Assembly (NCBI GenBank): GCA_029204225.1
Contig: CM055095.1
Location: forward strand, 45,495,446-45,559,445
From: Diphasiastrum complanatum
Lineage: Eukaryota; Streptophyta; Lycopodiopsida; Lycopodiales; Lycopodiaceae
DNA length: 64,000 bases
Reading direction: 5' to 3'
Positions 1-10,928 of this stretch are shown here, piece after piece. A program made the position numbers and the translations under genes. The notes beneath the pieces were generated by a model. The model made no database searches and was not told the DNA's origin. It worked only from the letters and a program-made list of their open reading frames with translations. Position 1 is the stretch's first letter; the number at the start of each line of letters is the position of its first letter.

Positions 1-28
1 GAGCTTACTTTGTTTTTTATCAGTTTAG

Positions 29-457
29 GAAACAATTTTTTTTGATGATTTCGCAATTCGTCGAGGAGGGCAGAGATCTTCTACTGGAGAATTTTCAAGA
101 GATCATGCACTAGGGCACTATCTGAAGTCCTTTAAGAATAATGAGATAAGTGTTGCCCATTCAAAGTTTCATCAACATGGTGAAACTATGATTATGGCAA
201 TCAAGGCACTGTCTCATTTTCTTGGAGGACATAATTTCAATAAGGTGCATAAAATACTTTTTGTAAAAAAAATTATTGCGGTTAAAATTTTAGGATATGG
301 ACCAATGACTTCCATGCTCAGATCATCTCATTTTGCAGTGTATGCTGCTTACATTGATCTGAGTAAGCATGAAAACTATGAGCTATTGGATCTATATGAG
401 CTATTGCATGATTCTAAGTTGCAACTTTTATTGGAAAAAATATTGGAAGCAGATTAG
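29..457 (+). CDS. Unrecognised ORF, convergent with the DDE transposase relic
   Basis: I do not recognise this protein. An open frame runs from about base 29, directly after a possible splice acceptor (TTTAG at 24-28), to a stop at 455-457; the first ATG is at 188. The piece before the ATG reads as good protein (an FDDFAIRRGG-like segment), so this is more likely a last exon than an ATG-started gene. The ATG-started part is 89 residues, Leu/Lys/His rich, with no signal peptide or clear membrane segment. Its stop lies only 60 bp from the stop of the minus-strand transposase relic, so the two are tail to tail. It may be a second gene of the same DNA transposon, or a host exon. Earlier exons would lie left of the window. 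Confidence 0.4.
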   Translation, partial: ETIFFDDFAIRRGGQRSSTGEFSRDHALGHYLKSFKNNEISVAHSKFHQHGETMIMAIKALSHFLGGHNFNKVHKILFVKKIIAVKILGYGPMTSMLRSSHFAVYAAYIDLSKHENYELLDLYELLHDSKLQLLLEKILEAD

Positions 458-517
458 ATACTGCTGAATTGTACTTTGTAAATATTTTTATTTAATATAC
501 AAAATTTTATTGTGTGT

Positions 518-1250
518 CTATAGCCTATTGGCTTGTATAAATTTGCATGCTTTTTGAAATTTTTTATAATCCGTCAATTTTGTATTATGACGAATTTGGA
601 TTCTTCTGTAAAACCATTGGAAAAGTTGCAGTATATAGTTGTTTTTTGTGCCAGTCCCGCCATGTTGTGTACTTTTATGAAATGTCGCTCTTGCTTGCCA
701 ATGAGATTTTTCCATTCCTTGCGATGACCATATGCTAAGACTTCCAATGTCGAATGATGTCGTAATATGTGCTGCATGTCACAAAAACATAATCGAAATC
801 AGTACCAAAAGTATCTAGTTTAATTGCACATATTTGTCTATTGTAGTGTAAAATTGAAATCTTACCATATAATGTGTTATATGATTAACACCCCATGCCA
901 TTTGAGCTGCATCCACAAATTCATTGGTTGTTTTTTGTATCATTTGTACATCAGTATTTGAAAATTTACCTTTTCTCAAGTATTTCACCATGTTGTCTAA
1001 CTTTTTCCAAACTTCTATTTTGTGTATACAAGTAGAACCTTCTTCTTCGAAATCTTGAGTTGCTGTAATAATTTCTTTCCAAACCGTGTATTGAACCTTA
1101 GATTGTTTGCCAGAATAATTTGATAAAAATCTTTGAGCTTTATATCCTCCAATGCTCAGCTTGCATGGAATATTTCCTGTTTTACAGGATAGCTTGTCAT
1201 CTTTTTTTTATTTTAATGTGGCCTTTATGTAAGCATGCTTTGGACAACAC
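518..1250 (-). pseudogene. DDE transposase relic, C-terminal half (RAG1-like Glu motif)
   Basis: This is the 3' part of a minus-strand gene split by the copia element. An exon-like frame runs from 1250 to 866 and ends in a GTAAGA donor; a 94 bp intron (865-772) ends in TGCAG; the last exon runs from 771 to a stop at 518-520. Directly visible are a His-rich HITHYM/HIL segment across the splice and, after a one-base frame slip, the motif GSLSIWSSQGMEKSHW. By my count the last His of HYM-H is 20 residues before the Glu of GMEKSH. RAG1 has a zinc-binding His at 942 and the catalytic Glu at 962 in a similar Ser-Ile-x-x-Trp-x-Ser-x-Gly-x-Glu context. A run of A near 1199-1206 carries another slip. 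The resemblance to RAG1/Transib/CMC-type transposases is inference from motif and spacing; the exact superfamily is open. Confidence 0.55.
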
Positions 1251-1524
1251 AGTTAGAATTAAAGCAGAATCATTGTGCTACTGTACTATGGGTCCTATCA
1301 GTGGATAAGGATCAGTTGGCCTCACCACGAGGCAAGTCGATGGGACACGCGTCCCGCCAACGGCAACCTTGGTTATGCATGGGTTGCCTGAGTGAACAAC
1401 TATATGTACAGTGTAATTTCATTTTGAGAAATACAGTTGCTATGTGAGCTTGTAGTGGAGAGTGTTTTCTGTCTGTGTAACTGTGTAGCATGATCTGTGT
1501 TCTTGTGCAAAGCAAATTCTAAAT
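1251..1524 (+). repeat. 5' LTR of copia element
   Basis: This 274 bp copy pairs with 7073-7346. It opens AGTTAGAATT and closes AATTCTAAAT, so it keeps an inverted TTAGAATT/AATTCTAA core but lacks the usual TG...CA ends. Confidence 0.92.
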
Positions 1525-1537
1525 TGGTATCAGAGCC
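1525..1537 (+). promoter_or_regulatory. Primer binding site (tRNA-Met type)
   Basis: TGGTATCAGAGCC lies directly after the left LTR. It matches the complement of the initiator methionine tRNA 3' end used by most plant copia elements. The leader from here to the gag ATG at 2876 has no convincing gene. Confidence 0.9.
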
Positions 1538-2875
1538 GTACAGGGAGTGTACACAGTACAACATCGCCGTCGAAGAGAGCTTCAGGAGAAGAGTAGTCTT
1601 CTGAGAGTTCGGGGTCTACGGCGGGCTGAAAACGGAAAGAAAAGTCACTACATAGACAACTGTTAGGCATAAAGGGATTTGCAGAGGAGCTGCAAAGAGT
1701 AGTGATAGTGGCCATAGCAATTGACAGGGCAGGATTTGGTGAAAAACTGAGAAAATTGTGAATTTCTCAGCTTCAGTGGGGTTTTGAACCTTTCTCTGCA
1801 AAGTTGAACCGTGTGTGGTGAAATCCTTACCAAATCGTATGCCTTCAGTCCCATCAGATTGGTATGACTAAAGCGACCTCAGGGAGGTTGAATCTGTAAA
1901 AAAAAAACTCAGAGTAAAGTTGAGAATTGCTTGGAAAAGAGCTGAAGAAGGGTTTCTTGGTAAAAATCAAAAAACTGTTGGAAAAACCAGATGTTCTCAA
2001 TCGTTCCAAGGCCAAATACAGATCTGAAAAGTTCTTCTAGGGCGCAGAGATAGGGCTCAGCCAGCTACAGATTCAGATTGGATCGAAAGCGCTCCAAAAT
2101 TGTGCAAGAACAAGCTGATTTGGCTTGAAAAGAAGCAAGAAATCAGGAAAGAGGAGGAGAGGTCGTGGAGGCCGTGAGGACTGGTCGTGCGCTTCAAAAC
2201 CAAAGAATACATAGTGTTCCCAAAGTGAGATGTGTCTGCAAGCGCGTGGATCAGTGCACAAAAGTGCCCAGGACTGTCGGATCTCCAGTCACATAGATCT
2301 GTGGTAAAGATCGAGCCTCCAAGAACAGTTGTGGGCCGTTGGATCCAAGGTAGCCATTGTATTGAGGTGAAAGGGGCTTTGAAAGGACCTGAAGGCCATT
2401 GAAGGAAGATTGGCCATTCAACTTCATTAAAAATCTTCAAACTAAAATTGGAGTTGGGTCTCTTCACATGTGAAAGGTGAAGTTTCTTCAAGGTGAAGAA
2501 ACAATTCAAAAGTTCAAAAAGCCCTTATTTTTTAGTCCTTTAGCTTATTTTGACCAAACGAAAGGCTATAACCTCCAAACGAAGGGCACTCGGATTGTAC
2601 CTGCAAGTACGCTACCGCAAAACAGAGTGATTGCAGCGGAGAAAGTGTTCAGAGCACACCAGAAGTGATTTCACCATTTCACTAGGCACGAAATTGGGAG
2701 TTGACGATTGAGTGCATTTTGGAAGGCGACGTTGATTTGGCTTTCAAATTGGTGGAAAAGTGGTGAGTGATCTCGTAATGGAAAAAGTGCAGGTCATTAT
2801 TTTCAACTTCTGACATCAGTGTTGGCCTTGGCATACTGTTTTTAGCCTACGATAGAAGTTTCAAGCAATTTTGCG

Positions 2876-4247
2876 ATGGCAAACATGGGAGAGTCCATTT
2901 TGAGTGAAAGTAGCAAATTGGATGGGATTTCCAACTATGCAGTGTGAAAATTCAAAATGAAAAACATACTGATGGAGAAAGATGTGTGGGAAGTCGTCAC
3001 ATGTGATGAGAGAAGGCCGCCAAATGAAGTGGATATCAAAGTGTTTGACAAAAAGATGAGGAAAGCTTTGACCTTCATTAACTTGTCAGTGAAGGATCAC
3101 ATCATTATCCACATTTGTGATGCTGTTTCACCCAGATAGGCATGGGATGTGCGAAAGGAGTAGTTTGAGATGTCAAATCCATCAAGAATTATGTTTTTGA
3201 AGTCAAAGCTGAAAGTGCCCGAATGGAGCAAGGAGAGCACATTCAGACGTACATGACCATAATCAAGACAATGAGGGATGAACTGCATTCTATTGGTGAG
3301 CGCATACGTGATGTGGAGCTGGTGCACAATGCATTGTGTGGCATTGTAGAACCCTATCAGATGTTTGTGAGTGGAATAGCATCAAGAGAAAGATTGCCAA
3401 CATTTGACGAGCTCACAAGAATCTTTATCCAGGAAGAGCAACGACGAGAAATGGTGAAAGCTAGACGTCAAAATACTAACGATCGAACACTTGCGACATG
3501 CCAAGGCAAGGGCAAGGGCAAGAACAAATCTAAGCAGCAATTTGTCAAGTCTCAGGAGGATGATGGATTTTCTAGTAAGACCAAGAAGAAAGGCAAGTGC
3601 CTCCATTGTGGTAAAAAGGGCCATTGGAAGAGTGAATGTCACAAATTCCTAGCGGAACAAGGCAAGAGAAAACCAAAACAGGCAGGTAACCTTGTCGATG
3701 AGGGTGAGATTGAAGACTCTAGCATCTTCATATCTGCATTGTCATCTAATCAAGATAATCAAGCGGGGTATATTGACTCGGGAGCCACAAGACACATGAC
3801 AGGTAACAAGAATTGGTTCAGTAGCATGAAAGTGTTGGATAATGGAACGTCCGTTTCACAAGCAAATGGCGAGGTGTGCAAGATCAAGGGGCTAGGCACC
3901 GTTTCAATCCAACTACCTGATGGCAAAAGCAGGATGATCAGGGAGGTACTTTGCGTACCAGGTTTGAAGAGAAATCTACTTTCTGTTGGAGTCATTACTG
4001 ATCAAAAGTTGAAAGTAGAATTTGCCCATGATCATTGCTTTGTGAAGGATGTGAACCAAAAGTTCAAAGTTATTGCGGATGGAGTAAGAGAGCCCAATAC
4101 AGAATTGTACAGTTGAATGCTACAATCAAGGGGCAACATGGACTTGTATCGTCCATTCCATCGCAAACTGAGTTGTGGCATAAGAGGCTTGGTCACTTGA
4201 ACTTGGGAAGCCTCAGTTTGATAAGAAAATTGGATATGGTAACATGA
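2876..4247 (+). pseudogene. copia gag, protease and pre-integrase region (frameshifted)
   Basis: The gag frame opens at ATG 2876 and meets an early TGA near 2945. It continues with copia gag-like sequence to about 3200, then shifts frame to a long stretch at 3223-4116. That stretch contains a basic region, the zinc knuckle CLHCGKKGHWKSEC (CX2CX4HX4C, 3598-3639) and the aspartic protease motif YIDSGATRHMTG (near 3770-3805). A second shift near 4100 moves to a frame with the pre-integrase motif LWHKRLGHLNLGS (about 4175-4215). The protein would form virus-like particles and process the polyprotein, but as it stands it cannot be made intact. Confidence 0.88.
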
Positions 4248-7024
4248 TTGCCTACCATAGAAGATCCTTGAAATCGATGTGTGAATCTTGTGTATATGGG
4301 AATCAGCATCGAGAGAAGTTCAATAAAGGGGGTGTTGCAAGAGCAAAGAACATCCTGGATTTAATCCACACAAATTTATGTGGGCCTATGAGGACCATGT
4401 CCTTAGGTAAAGCCTTTTATTTCATGACCTTTATTGATGATATGTCACGTAAGACATGGATCTACTTCTTGAAGAAGAAATCAGATGCATTTGACAACTT
4501 CAAAAGCTTCAAAGCATTGGTAAAAAATCAGACAGGTAGGAAGATCAAAGTCCTAAGATCAGATAGTGGAGGTGAATACATGTTTAATGACTTCAATGAT
4601 CTTGGTGATCAATTTGGGATTAAAAGACAATTTATGCAAGCTCATACTCCTGCTCTCAATGGTGTAGATGAGCGCAAGAATCAGACAATTGTGAAAAGTG
4701 CCAGATCTATGCTAGTTGGGATGAAACTACCAAAAGATTTTTGGTCAGAAGCATGCAACACGACAGTCTATCTTCAAAATAGAAGTCCTACCATTGCCAT
4801 ACCAAAGATAACACCTGAGGAAGCATTCACGAAGAAGAAGCCAAAGGTGAACCACTTGCAAATCTTTGGATGTAAGGCCTTTGTACATGTTCCTAAGGAA
4901 GAGAGACGTAAACTTGATGTAAAAGCTATCAAGTGTATATTCCTAGGATATGATGATCGTGTGAAGGGCTATAGATGTTTTGATCCAGTGGAAAACAAAG
5001 TCCATATAAGCCGTGATGTTATCTTTGATGAATTCAAGATGTATGAAGACGAGGATGCTGATAAGACAGAGACATCCAGTGGGAAAGATGGTATAGTGAG
5101 GATACCACCTGATGATGATCCATTCATTGACCTTCCAAGTGATGAAAAAGAGGATACATCTCAAGATACTACTACTCAACCTCAAGAGATAGGTTGGAGA
5201 GGTAGGGAAAAACCTTTTGGTGCAAGAAGGATTGAAGTTGCAGGTGACAAACGCAAGGAGAAGGATGTACCATGGGATACATTTTCACCAGGAAGCCGAT
5301 CACCTGACAGGAAGCTCCCTAAGTGGTTTGAGAGATTGTTGGAGAGCCGCGACATGGATGACTTTCCAGGATCATCTAGCCAGGGAGAGCTACGAAGATC
5401 AACAAGAGAGAAGACACAACCTGAAAGGTATGAAGCAAATTATGCTCTCTTATCTAGCATTATTCAAAGCAAAGAACCTTCGATTTATGGTGAAGCAAAG
5501 GATGATGACATTTGGGTCAAGGCCATGGGAGAAGAGATGGAGTCAATTGCTAAATATAGCACGTGGGACTCAGTAGAACCACCAGTTGGCAAGAAACCCA
5601 TTGGTTGTAAATGGGTATACAGGACTAAGTACCATGCAGATGGAAGTATAGTAAAGCACAAGGCAAGATTGGTGATCAAAGGGTATGCACAAAGTAAAGA
5701 CATCGACTATGAGGAGGCCTTTGCACCGGTTTGTAAGTGGAATCCTCTACTTTGGTTGTAAGTGGAATCCTTTGCACTTGTTGCTTTAGCTTCAGATTTT
5801 GGTTGGCCTTTGCATCAAATGGATGTGAAATCTGCTTTTCTAAATGGTGAGTTAGAAGAAGAAGTGTTCATGGATCAAACTGAAGGCTTTGTAGCGAAGG
5901 GACAGGAAAATAAAGTATGTCGCTTGAAGAAAGCGCTTTATGGTCTTAAACAGGCACCACGTGCGTGGTATAGTAGGATTGATGCCTACTTTTGTTCAAA
6001 GGGAATGGTGAGAACACATTTTGATCCAAATCTATATGTCTTATGCTTTGATGGTATGGTTGCTTTGATTGCACTTTATGTTGATGACTTGATTATTACA
6101 GGAAATAATCAAGAGATGATAGACATGATCAAGAAAGACCTCATGGAACAAGTCGAGATGATAGATCTCAGCCTGATGCATTATTGCCTTGGAGTAGATG
6201 TGTGGCAAAAAGGACACGAAGTGGGTTTAACACAGGTGAAGTATGTCAAAGAGTTGCTGCACAGGTTTAGGTTGCAAGATTGCAAACTAGTAAATACTCC
6301 TATTGAACCAGGTAAAAAGCTTTCTAAGCTTTATGAGTCATAGTCATTTGATGCTACGCTGTATAGATAGTTAGTAGGGAGCTTGATTTACCTTCCCACA
6401 ACTAGACCAGATATGTGCTATGTTGTTGGCATTGTAAGTCAGTTTATGGCAGCACCTACGGAAATACATTGGAAGGCAGCTAAACACATTTTGCTTTATG
6501 TGAAAGGCACTTCAGATTGTGGCTTGATTTACAAGAAGCATGATGGTTTATCTGAGTTGTGTGGCTATGTGGATGCGGATTGGGGAGGTGACTATGATGA
6601 TCGTAGATCCACCACAGGGTATGTATTCCAAGTTCGTGGTAGTTGCTTTTCCTGGTCTAGTAAAAAGCAAAGTACATTTGCTCTATCCACCACAGAAGCA
6701 GAGTATAAGGCAATGTGTAGTGCAACACATGAAGCTATATGGTTGAGACAAATCTTGGAAGAAATTGGCATGAAGCAAAAAAATTTCATGACATTACATA
6801 GCAAGAGTCAGAGTGGCATTCAGCTAGCAAAGAATCTAGTGTTCCATGCGAGAACTAAACACATTGAGATTCAGTATCACTTTATACGTGAGAGGCTGCT
6901 AAGTCGTGAAATTCATGTTGTTCATTGTAGCACAGAAGAACAACTAGCTGATATTTTCACTAAGTCACTTGTTGGAGAAAAGTTTGATAAGTTTAGATCA
7001 GAGCTTTCTGTACTTAGAGTTTAA
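4244..7024 (+). pseudogene. copia pol: integrase, reverse transcriptase, RNase H (three stops)
   Basis: One frame runs from 4244 to a stop at 7022-7024, broken by TAA at 5759-5761 and TAG at 6341-6343 and 6368-6370. The integrase zinc region (CESCVYGNQHR) and core (DLIHTNLCGPM; SDSGGEY) lie at about 4280-4900. Reverse transcriptase starts near 5590 (WVYRTKYHADGS) and includes the ALYVDDLIITG active site near 6072-6105. RNase H includes VDADWGGD and STTEAEYKAM and ends LADIFTKSL. The TAA follows a 26 bp local duplication (5731-5746 repeated at 5757-5772). The two TAG codons stand where relatives have Gln, consistent with C-to-T decay. Confidence 0.92.
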
Positions 7025-7061
7025 AGCTATGTATAAGACTGTATAAAAAGTAGACTCTACT

Positions 7062-7072
7062 TTAAGGGAGAG
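7062..7072 (+). promoter_or_regulatory. Polypurine tract of copia element
   Basis: TTAAGGGAGAG immediately precedes the right LTR and lies 38 bp after the pol stop. It is the expected plus-strand priming site. Confidence 0.8.
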
Positions 7073-7346
7073 AGTTAGAATTAAAGTAGAATCACTATGA
7101 TACTGTATTGTGGGTCCTATCAGTGGATAAGGATCAGTTGGCTTCGACACGAGGCAAGTCGACGGGACACGCATCCCGCCAACGGCAACCTGGGTCATGC
7201 ATGGGTTGCTTGAGTGAACAACTATATGTACGGTGTAATTTCATTTTGAGAAATACAGTTGCTATGGGAGCTTGCAGTGGAGAGTGTTTTCTGTCTGTGT
7301 TATTGTGTAGCATGATCTGTGTTCCTGTGCAAAGCAAATTCTAAGT
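7073..7346 (+). repeat. 3' LTR of copia element
   Basis: This 274 bp copy of 1251-1524 opens AGTTAGAATT and ends AATTCTAAGT, and is followed by the target duplication AACAC. Confidence 0.92.
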
Positions 7347-8240
7347 AACACATCCTCTAATCTGGAAATAGCTTCCTTCACAGAGGCCTCTGGCTTGAAA
7401 TCCCATGCAAACAAGATGTGAAGATATATTATTTTTTTCTATAATACGCACCTCCGCATTTTGTAGAGGAATCGGTAGTACAAGTTTCCAATTAGGATCT
7501 TCTCGATCTCTTGATATTCCTGTACTCCTTGTCATGTCTTTTGCTATTTCTATGTAGTACAAACAAGGGTGTTTAGAGCTAGCGCCATGAGATACATTGA
7601 ATATACATTTTAATGTCTTCAGATCTCCTGCTAAATGCCATTCAATGTTGAAAGTGCCAATTCCAAGAATATTGAGTGGAACTCCCTCCATGTGATTTTT
7701 TAAGGTGGCAGGATATGATGTTCTATTATATATCCTTGAGAGAATGTCATGGTCTTCTTTCAACACCTATAAGAGAATACAAAAACGTGATTAGCCTCAT
7801 AATATTAACACAGAGAAGATTTTAGATATGAAATCCATATTCAAATGATTATCCCTATTTATTATGCGAAGGAACTGCTATACCTGAAATGCTGCCAACC
7901 ATCAGATATCATTTTCTGATTGAACACTGAAATTGAGATCTTCTAAGTCTTCTGAATTTGAAAGTGCTCCATTCATGATCGTGAGACTGCCTCTTTTCAT
8001 TTTTTGTCCTTTTATAATTTCAGACTCATCTAACTAGAGAACAACTATCAACTTGTTATTGACATTCTCATTTGTAATACCGTAAAAATTTATGATGAAT
8101 GTTAATAACTGATTAATGTCAATAAATAAATTGTTGGAATTGTTATAAGCTAGAATTTCTTCTTTCGAGCAATACACTTCATTGATATGAGATGGATTAC
8201 CAACTATTGTCTGCATACCATGGTTTAACATGTCTTTTTT
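7347..8240 (-). pseudogene. DDE transposase relic, N-terminal and middle part
   Basis: This is the 5' part of the minus-strand gene continued at 1250-518. The first visible exon runs from about 8231 to 7884. It contains KLIVVL, an in-frame TAG (8034-8036), then LDESEIIKG, a candidate first catalytic Asp, and a TGA that probably replaced a Trp near its end. A 117 bp intron (7883-7767, GT...AG) joins in phase 0 to an exon from 7766 to 7347. That exon carries EWHLAGDLKTLKCIF followed by GASSKHPCLYY. The latter resembles the CxxC zinc site of RAG1/CMC-type transposases, with the second Cys changed to Tyr. An A-run near 7430 causes a frame slip. Removing the copia element and one AACAC copy makes the reading frame run on into 1250-866, which proves the split. 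The N-terminus is lost at about 8290, where another copia fragment begins. Confidence 0.6.
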
Positions 8241-8289
8241 TTAAAAAAGATAAAATGGTCGTGGGATTGGAAACTTTTTAATATTTACC

Positions 8290-9859
8290 TATGCAAATGC
8301 CTCCTTTATTTCACATGAGGAGCCAAAGGATGTATATGATGCACACATTTGAAGGAATGGTACCTTGCCATGAAGGAGGAATATGATGCTTTGATGGCCA
8401 ACAAGACATGGAAGCTTGTGGATCTTCCATCCAACAAGCACACCATTGGTTGCAAGTGGGTTTTCTGAGTCAAGTATAATCAAGATGGCACAATCAACAA
8501 GTACAAGGCTAGACTTTGTGCTAAGGGTTTTGCTCAAGTTTATGGACTTGATTATAAGAAGACTTTTGCTCCAGTTGCAAAGATGGTATCAATTAGCATC
8601 ATAATTTCTATTGCTTGTTTTTCAATTGGCAAGTTCTTCAACTAGATGTCTCTAATGCATTTTTAAATGGATATCTAGAAGAAGAGATTTATATGGATCA
8701 GCCTATTGGGTTCATCCATGACAAAGACAAAGTTTGCTTGCTCTTCAAAAGTCTATATGGACTAAAGCAAGCTCCAAGGTCATGGTATTCTCGACTTAAC
8801 ACCTTTCTTGAGTCACTAGGATTTAATCTTAGTAACTATGATCCTTCCTTGTATGTCAAGTTTTTTGATAAAGATATTGTCATACTTCTTATTTATGTTG
8901 ATGATATCATTCTAACAAGAAGTTGTATCAAGTTAGTTGAGGACACCAAGATTGCACCTGGAAAAGAGTTCAAGATGCAAGATCTTGGAAAAATTCACTA
9001 CATACTAGGATTAGAGATTGACTTTCTTAAAGATAAAGCTTTTGTATGTCAATCCAAGTATGCTCTTTCAATGTTAAAAAAGTTCAATATGTTAGATTGT
9101 AAGAGTATAGAAACTCCTATGGAACAAAATGTAAAAGACCCTAAAAAAGGTGATGAAAGATCCTTCATGGACATCACACTTTTTAGGAGTCTTATAGGCT
9201 CCTTAATTTGGCTCACAATAACTAGACCTGACATAAGCTTTAGTGTTCATAAGTTGAGCCAGGCTATGCAAAATCCTACTATTTATCATTGGAAAATGGC
9301 CAAGAGAGTGCTTAGATATATATCTTCAACTTTTGATTATGGTTTATTGTATAAAAGTGAAGATCTTTCTATTGTTGGTTATTCTGACTCGGATTTTACA
9401 GGTGATAGAGCAGATTGAAAATCTACAAGTGCTTATGTCATATATCTTGGAGGAAACTTGATATCTTGGCTTTCCAAAAAGCAAGATACTGTATCACTCT
9501 CATCTTGTGAAGCTGAGTATAAGGCACTCACTACAACAACAAAGGAAGTGCTTTGGATCAAGAGGTTGCTAGGGGAGCTAAAGATAATCATGAAAGAAGA
9601 TCTACCTATGATCATGTGTGACAACATTTCAGCCCAAGCCCTTGCCAACAACCCGATATTCCATGCAAGGAGCAAACATATCGAAGTTGCACATCACTTC
9701 GTGAGAGAGAAGCTCATTGGAGGGGAAATCTACTTGGAGCACATCGACACATTATCTTGTATTGCTGATATGCTCACCAAACCTTTGAGCAAGAGTTCCT
9801 TCATCAAGCATAGAGCCAATCTTGAAGTAATACCAAGATCCATGTTCAAGTCAATATAG
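8290..9859 (+). pseudogene. 5'-truncated copia pol (reverse transcriptase and RNase H)
   Basis: The fragment enters in the reverse transcriptase N-terminus (MANKTWKLVDLPSNKHTIGC), with stops before 8475 and a shift near 8615. The frame is then open to a TGA at 9416-9418. It shows LDVSNAFLNGYLEEEIYMDQ, YGLKQAPRSWYS and the active site LLIYVDDIIL. RNase H continues in the same frame (SLSSCEAEYKAL; HARSKHIEVAHHFVREKL) to a stop at 9857-9859. The TGA stands where relatives have Arg (RADRKST), a CGA-to-TGA change typical of methylated CpG. Gag, protease and integrase are missing. The left edge abuts the transposase relic near 8290. It is a different lineage from the 1251-7346 element. Confidence 0.92.
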
Positions 9860-9873
9860 GTTGTTTTTAGGAG

Positions 9874-10675
9874 TGTTGAAATGGAAAAATAATCCATCTT
9901 GACTTTAGGCTTGCTACAAATATTGTACCATGCAAGTATATTGTTCATAAATGCAAATGCCAAGTTTGGCCTAGATAGAACTCGAGCTACATGGATATGT
10001 TATATCTAGAATGATGAGTATAATTTGCATATAGATTGTAGACATAGAATTAGCAAAATTATGTTAGTAGAAACTCGTGGCAATTCACATGCATCAATTG
10101 TAAGTGATCCATAGTGACATGCAAGGCATGCACAAAGTGAAATGGACACATGCATGTTGATTTGTACATTTCTAGTTAGAACTAGGACACTTTGAAAAAG
10201 TTGGTAGAGATTCATGCATGAGATGTGACAAATGTCACATAGACTCTAGTTTTCACTTTAGATGTCATTTAATGATGGATGGATGTGGTTCTACCTCTAG
10301 GTACCTCAAACTCCATAAATATCTGTAGCTCTCCTCATAATTTATGATGAAGAACCAAAGCTTTGTAGATATCTCTTGCCATTTTGGATCCACACAAATT
10401 TTGCTTGTTATCTCTCTATCTTTCTCTCTCTAACTCGTGTTGAGACTAATGCTAATACACTGATATCTTGTACTTTTGCTCATTAATGATTCATTGCTAT
10501 CATATTCTGATGCTTAGCATGCTAGATTGTGGTTAAGCCATAACTTCTGTACTAGATCTTGCTAATCAATCTAGAATCAGGTTATTGTGCTAATCATAAA
10601 GCTTAATTAGATCTATCATACTTGTGGATCTTCCCCACACGTGTGAATTCTGGAAATTTTATCATTTCAAAGCCA
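9874..10675 (+). repeat. Probable 3' LTR of the truncated copia (end uncertain)
   Basis: TGTTGAAATGG starts 15 bp after the RNase H stop, where a 3' LTR should begin. No second LTR copy is present, so the right end cannot be set; a reversed-complement-like TCATTTCAAAG near 10662-10672 is only a weak candidate. The stretch is AT-rich and without ORFs. Confidence 0.45.
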
Positions 10676-10928
10676 TATAATTTTTTTTGGATTCTGTTCA
10701 GTATTGAGCAAGTTACAATTCTTGAAGTTGGCCATAAAATTCTGTAAACTTGTCAAAAACCAGAGACTTCTAGATTTTTTATTTTTTTGCCCTGTTTGAT
10801 TCATTTTTTGCCCAATATTTTGTTCTCTAGAATTCCATCTAAATAGCTAAGTTGTAGAGCATTGAAGGGGCTTTTTGGAGATATAAATTTTTTCTCATTT
10901 CGTTACGTATTGAGGAAGTTACAAATTT

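Larger units (their letters stand above)
1251..7346 (+). mobile_element. Complete but decayed Ty1/copia LTR retrotransposon
   Basis: Two 274 bp direct LTRs (1251-1524 and 7073-7346) flank gag-pol. The LTRs differ at about 21 positions by my alignment, roughly 92% identity, so this is not a recent insertion. A tRNA-Met type primer site follows the left LTR and a purine tract precedes the right one. The 5 bp target duplication AACAC lies at 1246-1250 and 7347-7351. Domain order is gag, protease, integrase, reverse transcriptase, RNase H, which is copia order. The frame is broken by at least two shifts and three stops. The element sits inside an exon of a minus-strand transposase relic. Confidence 0.95.
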
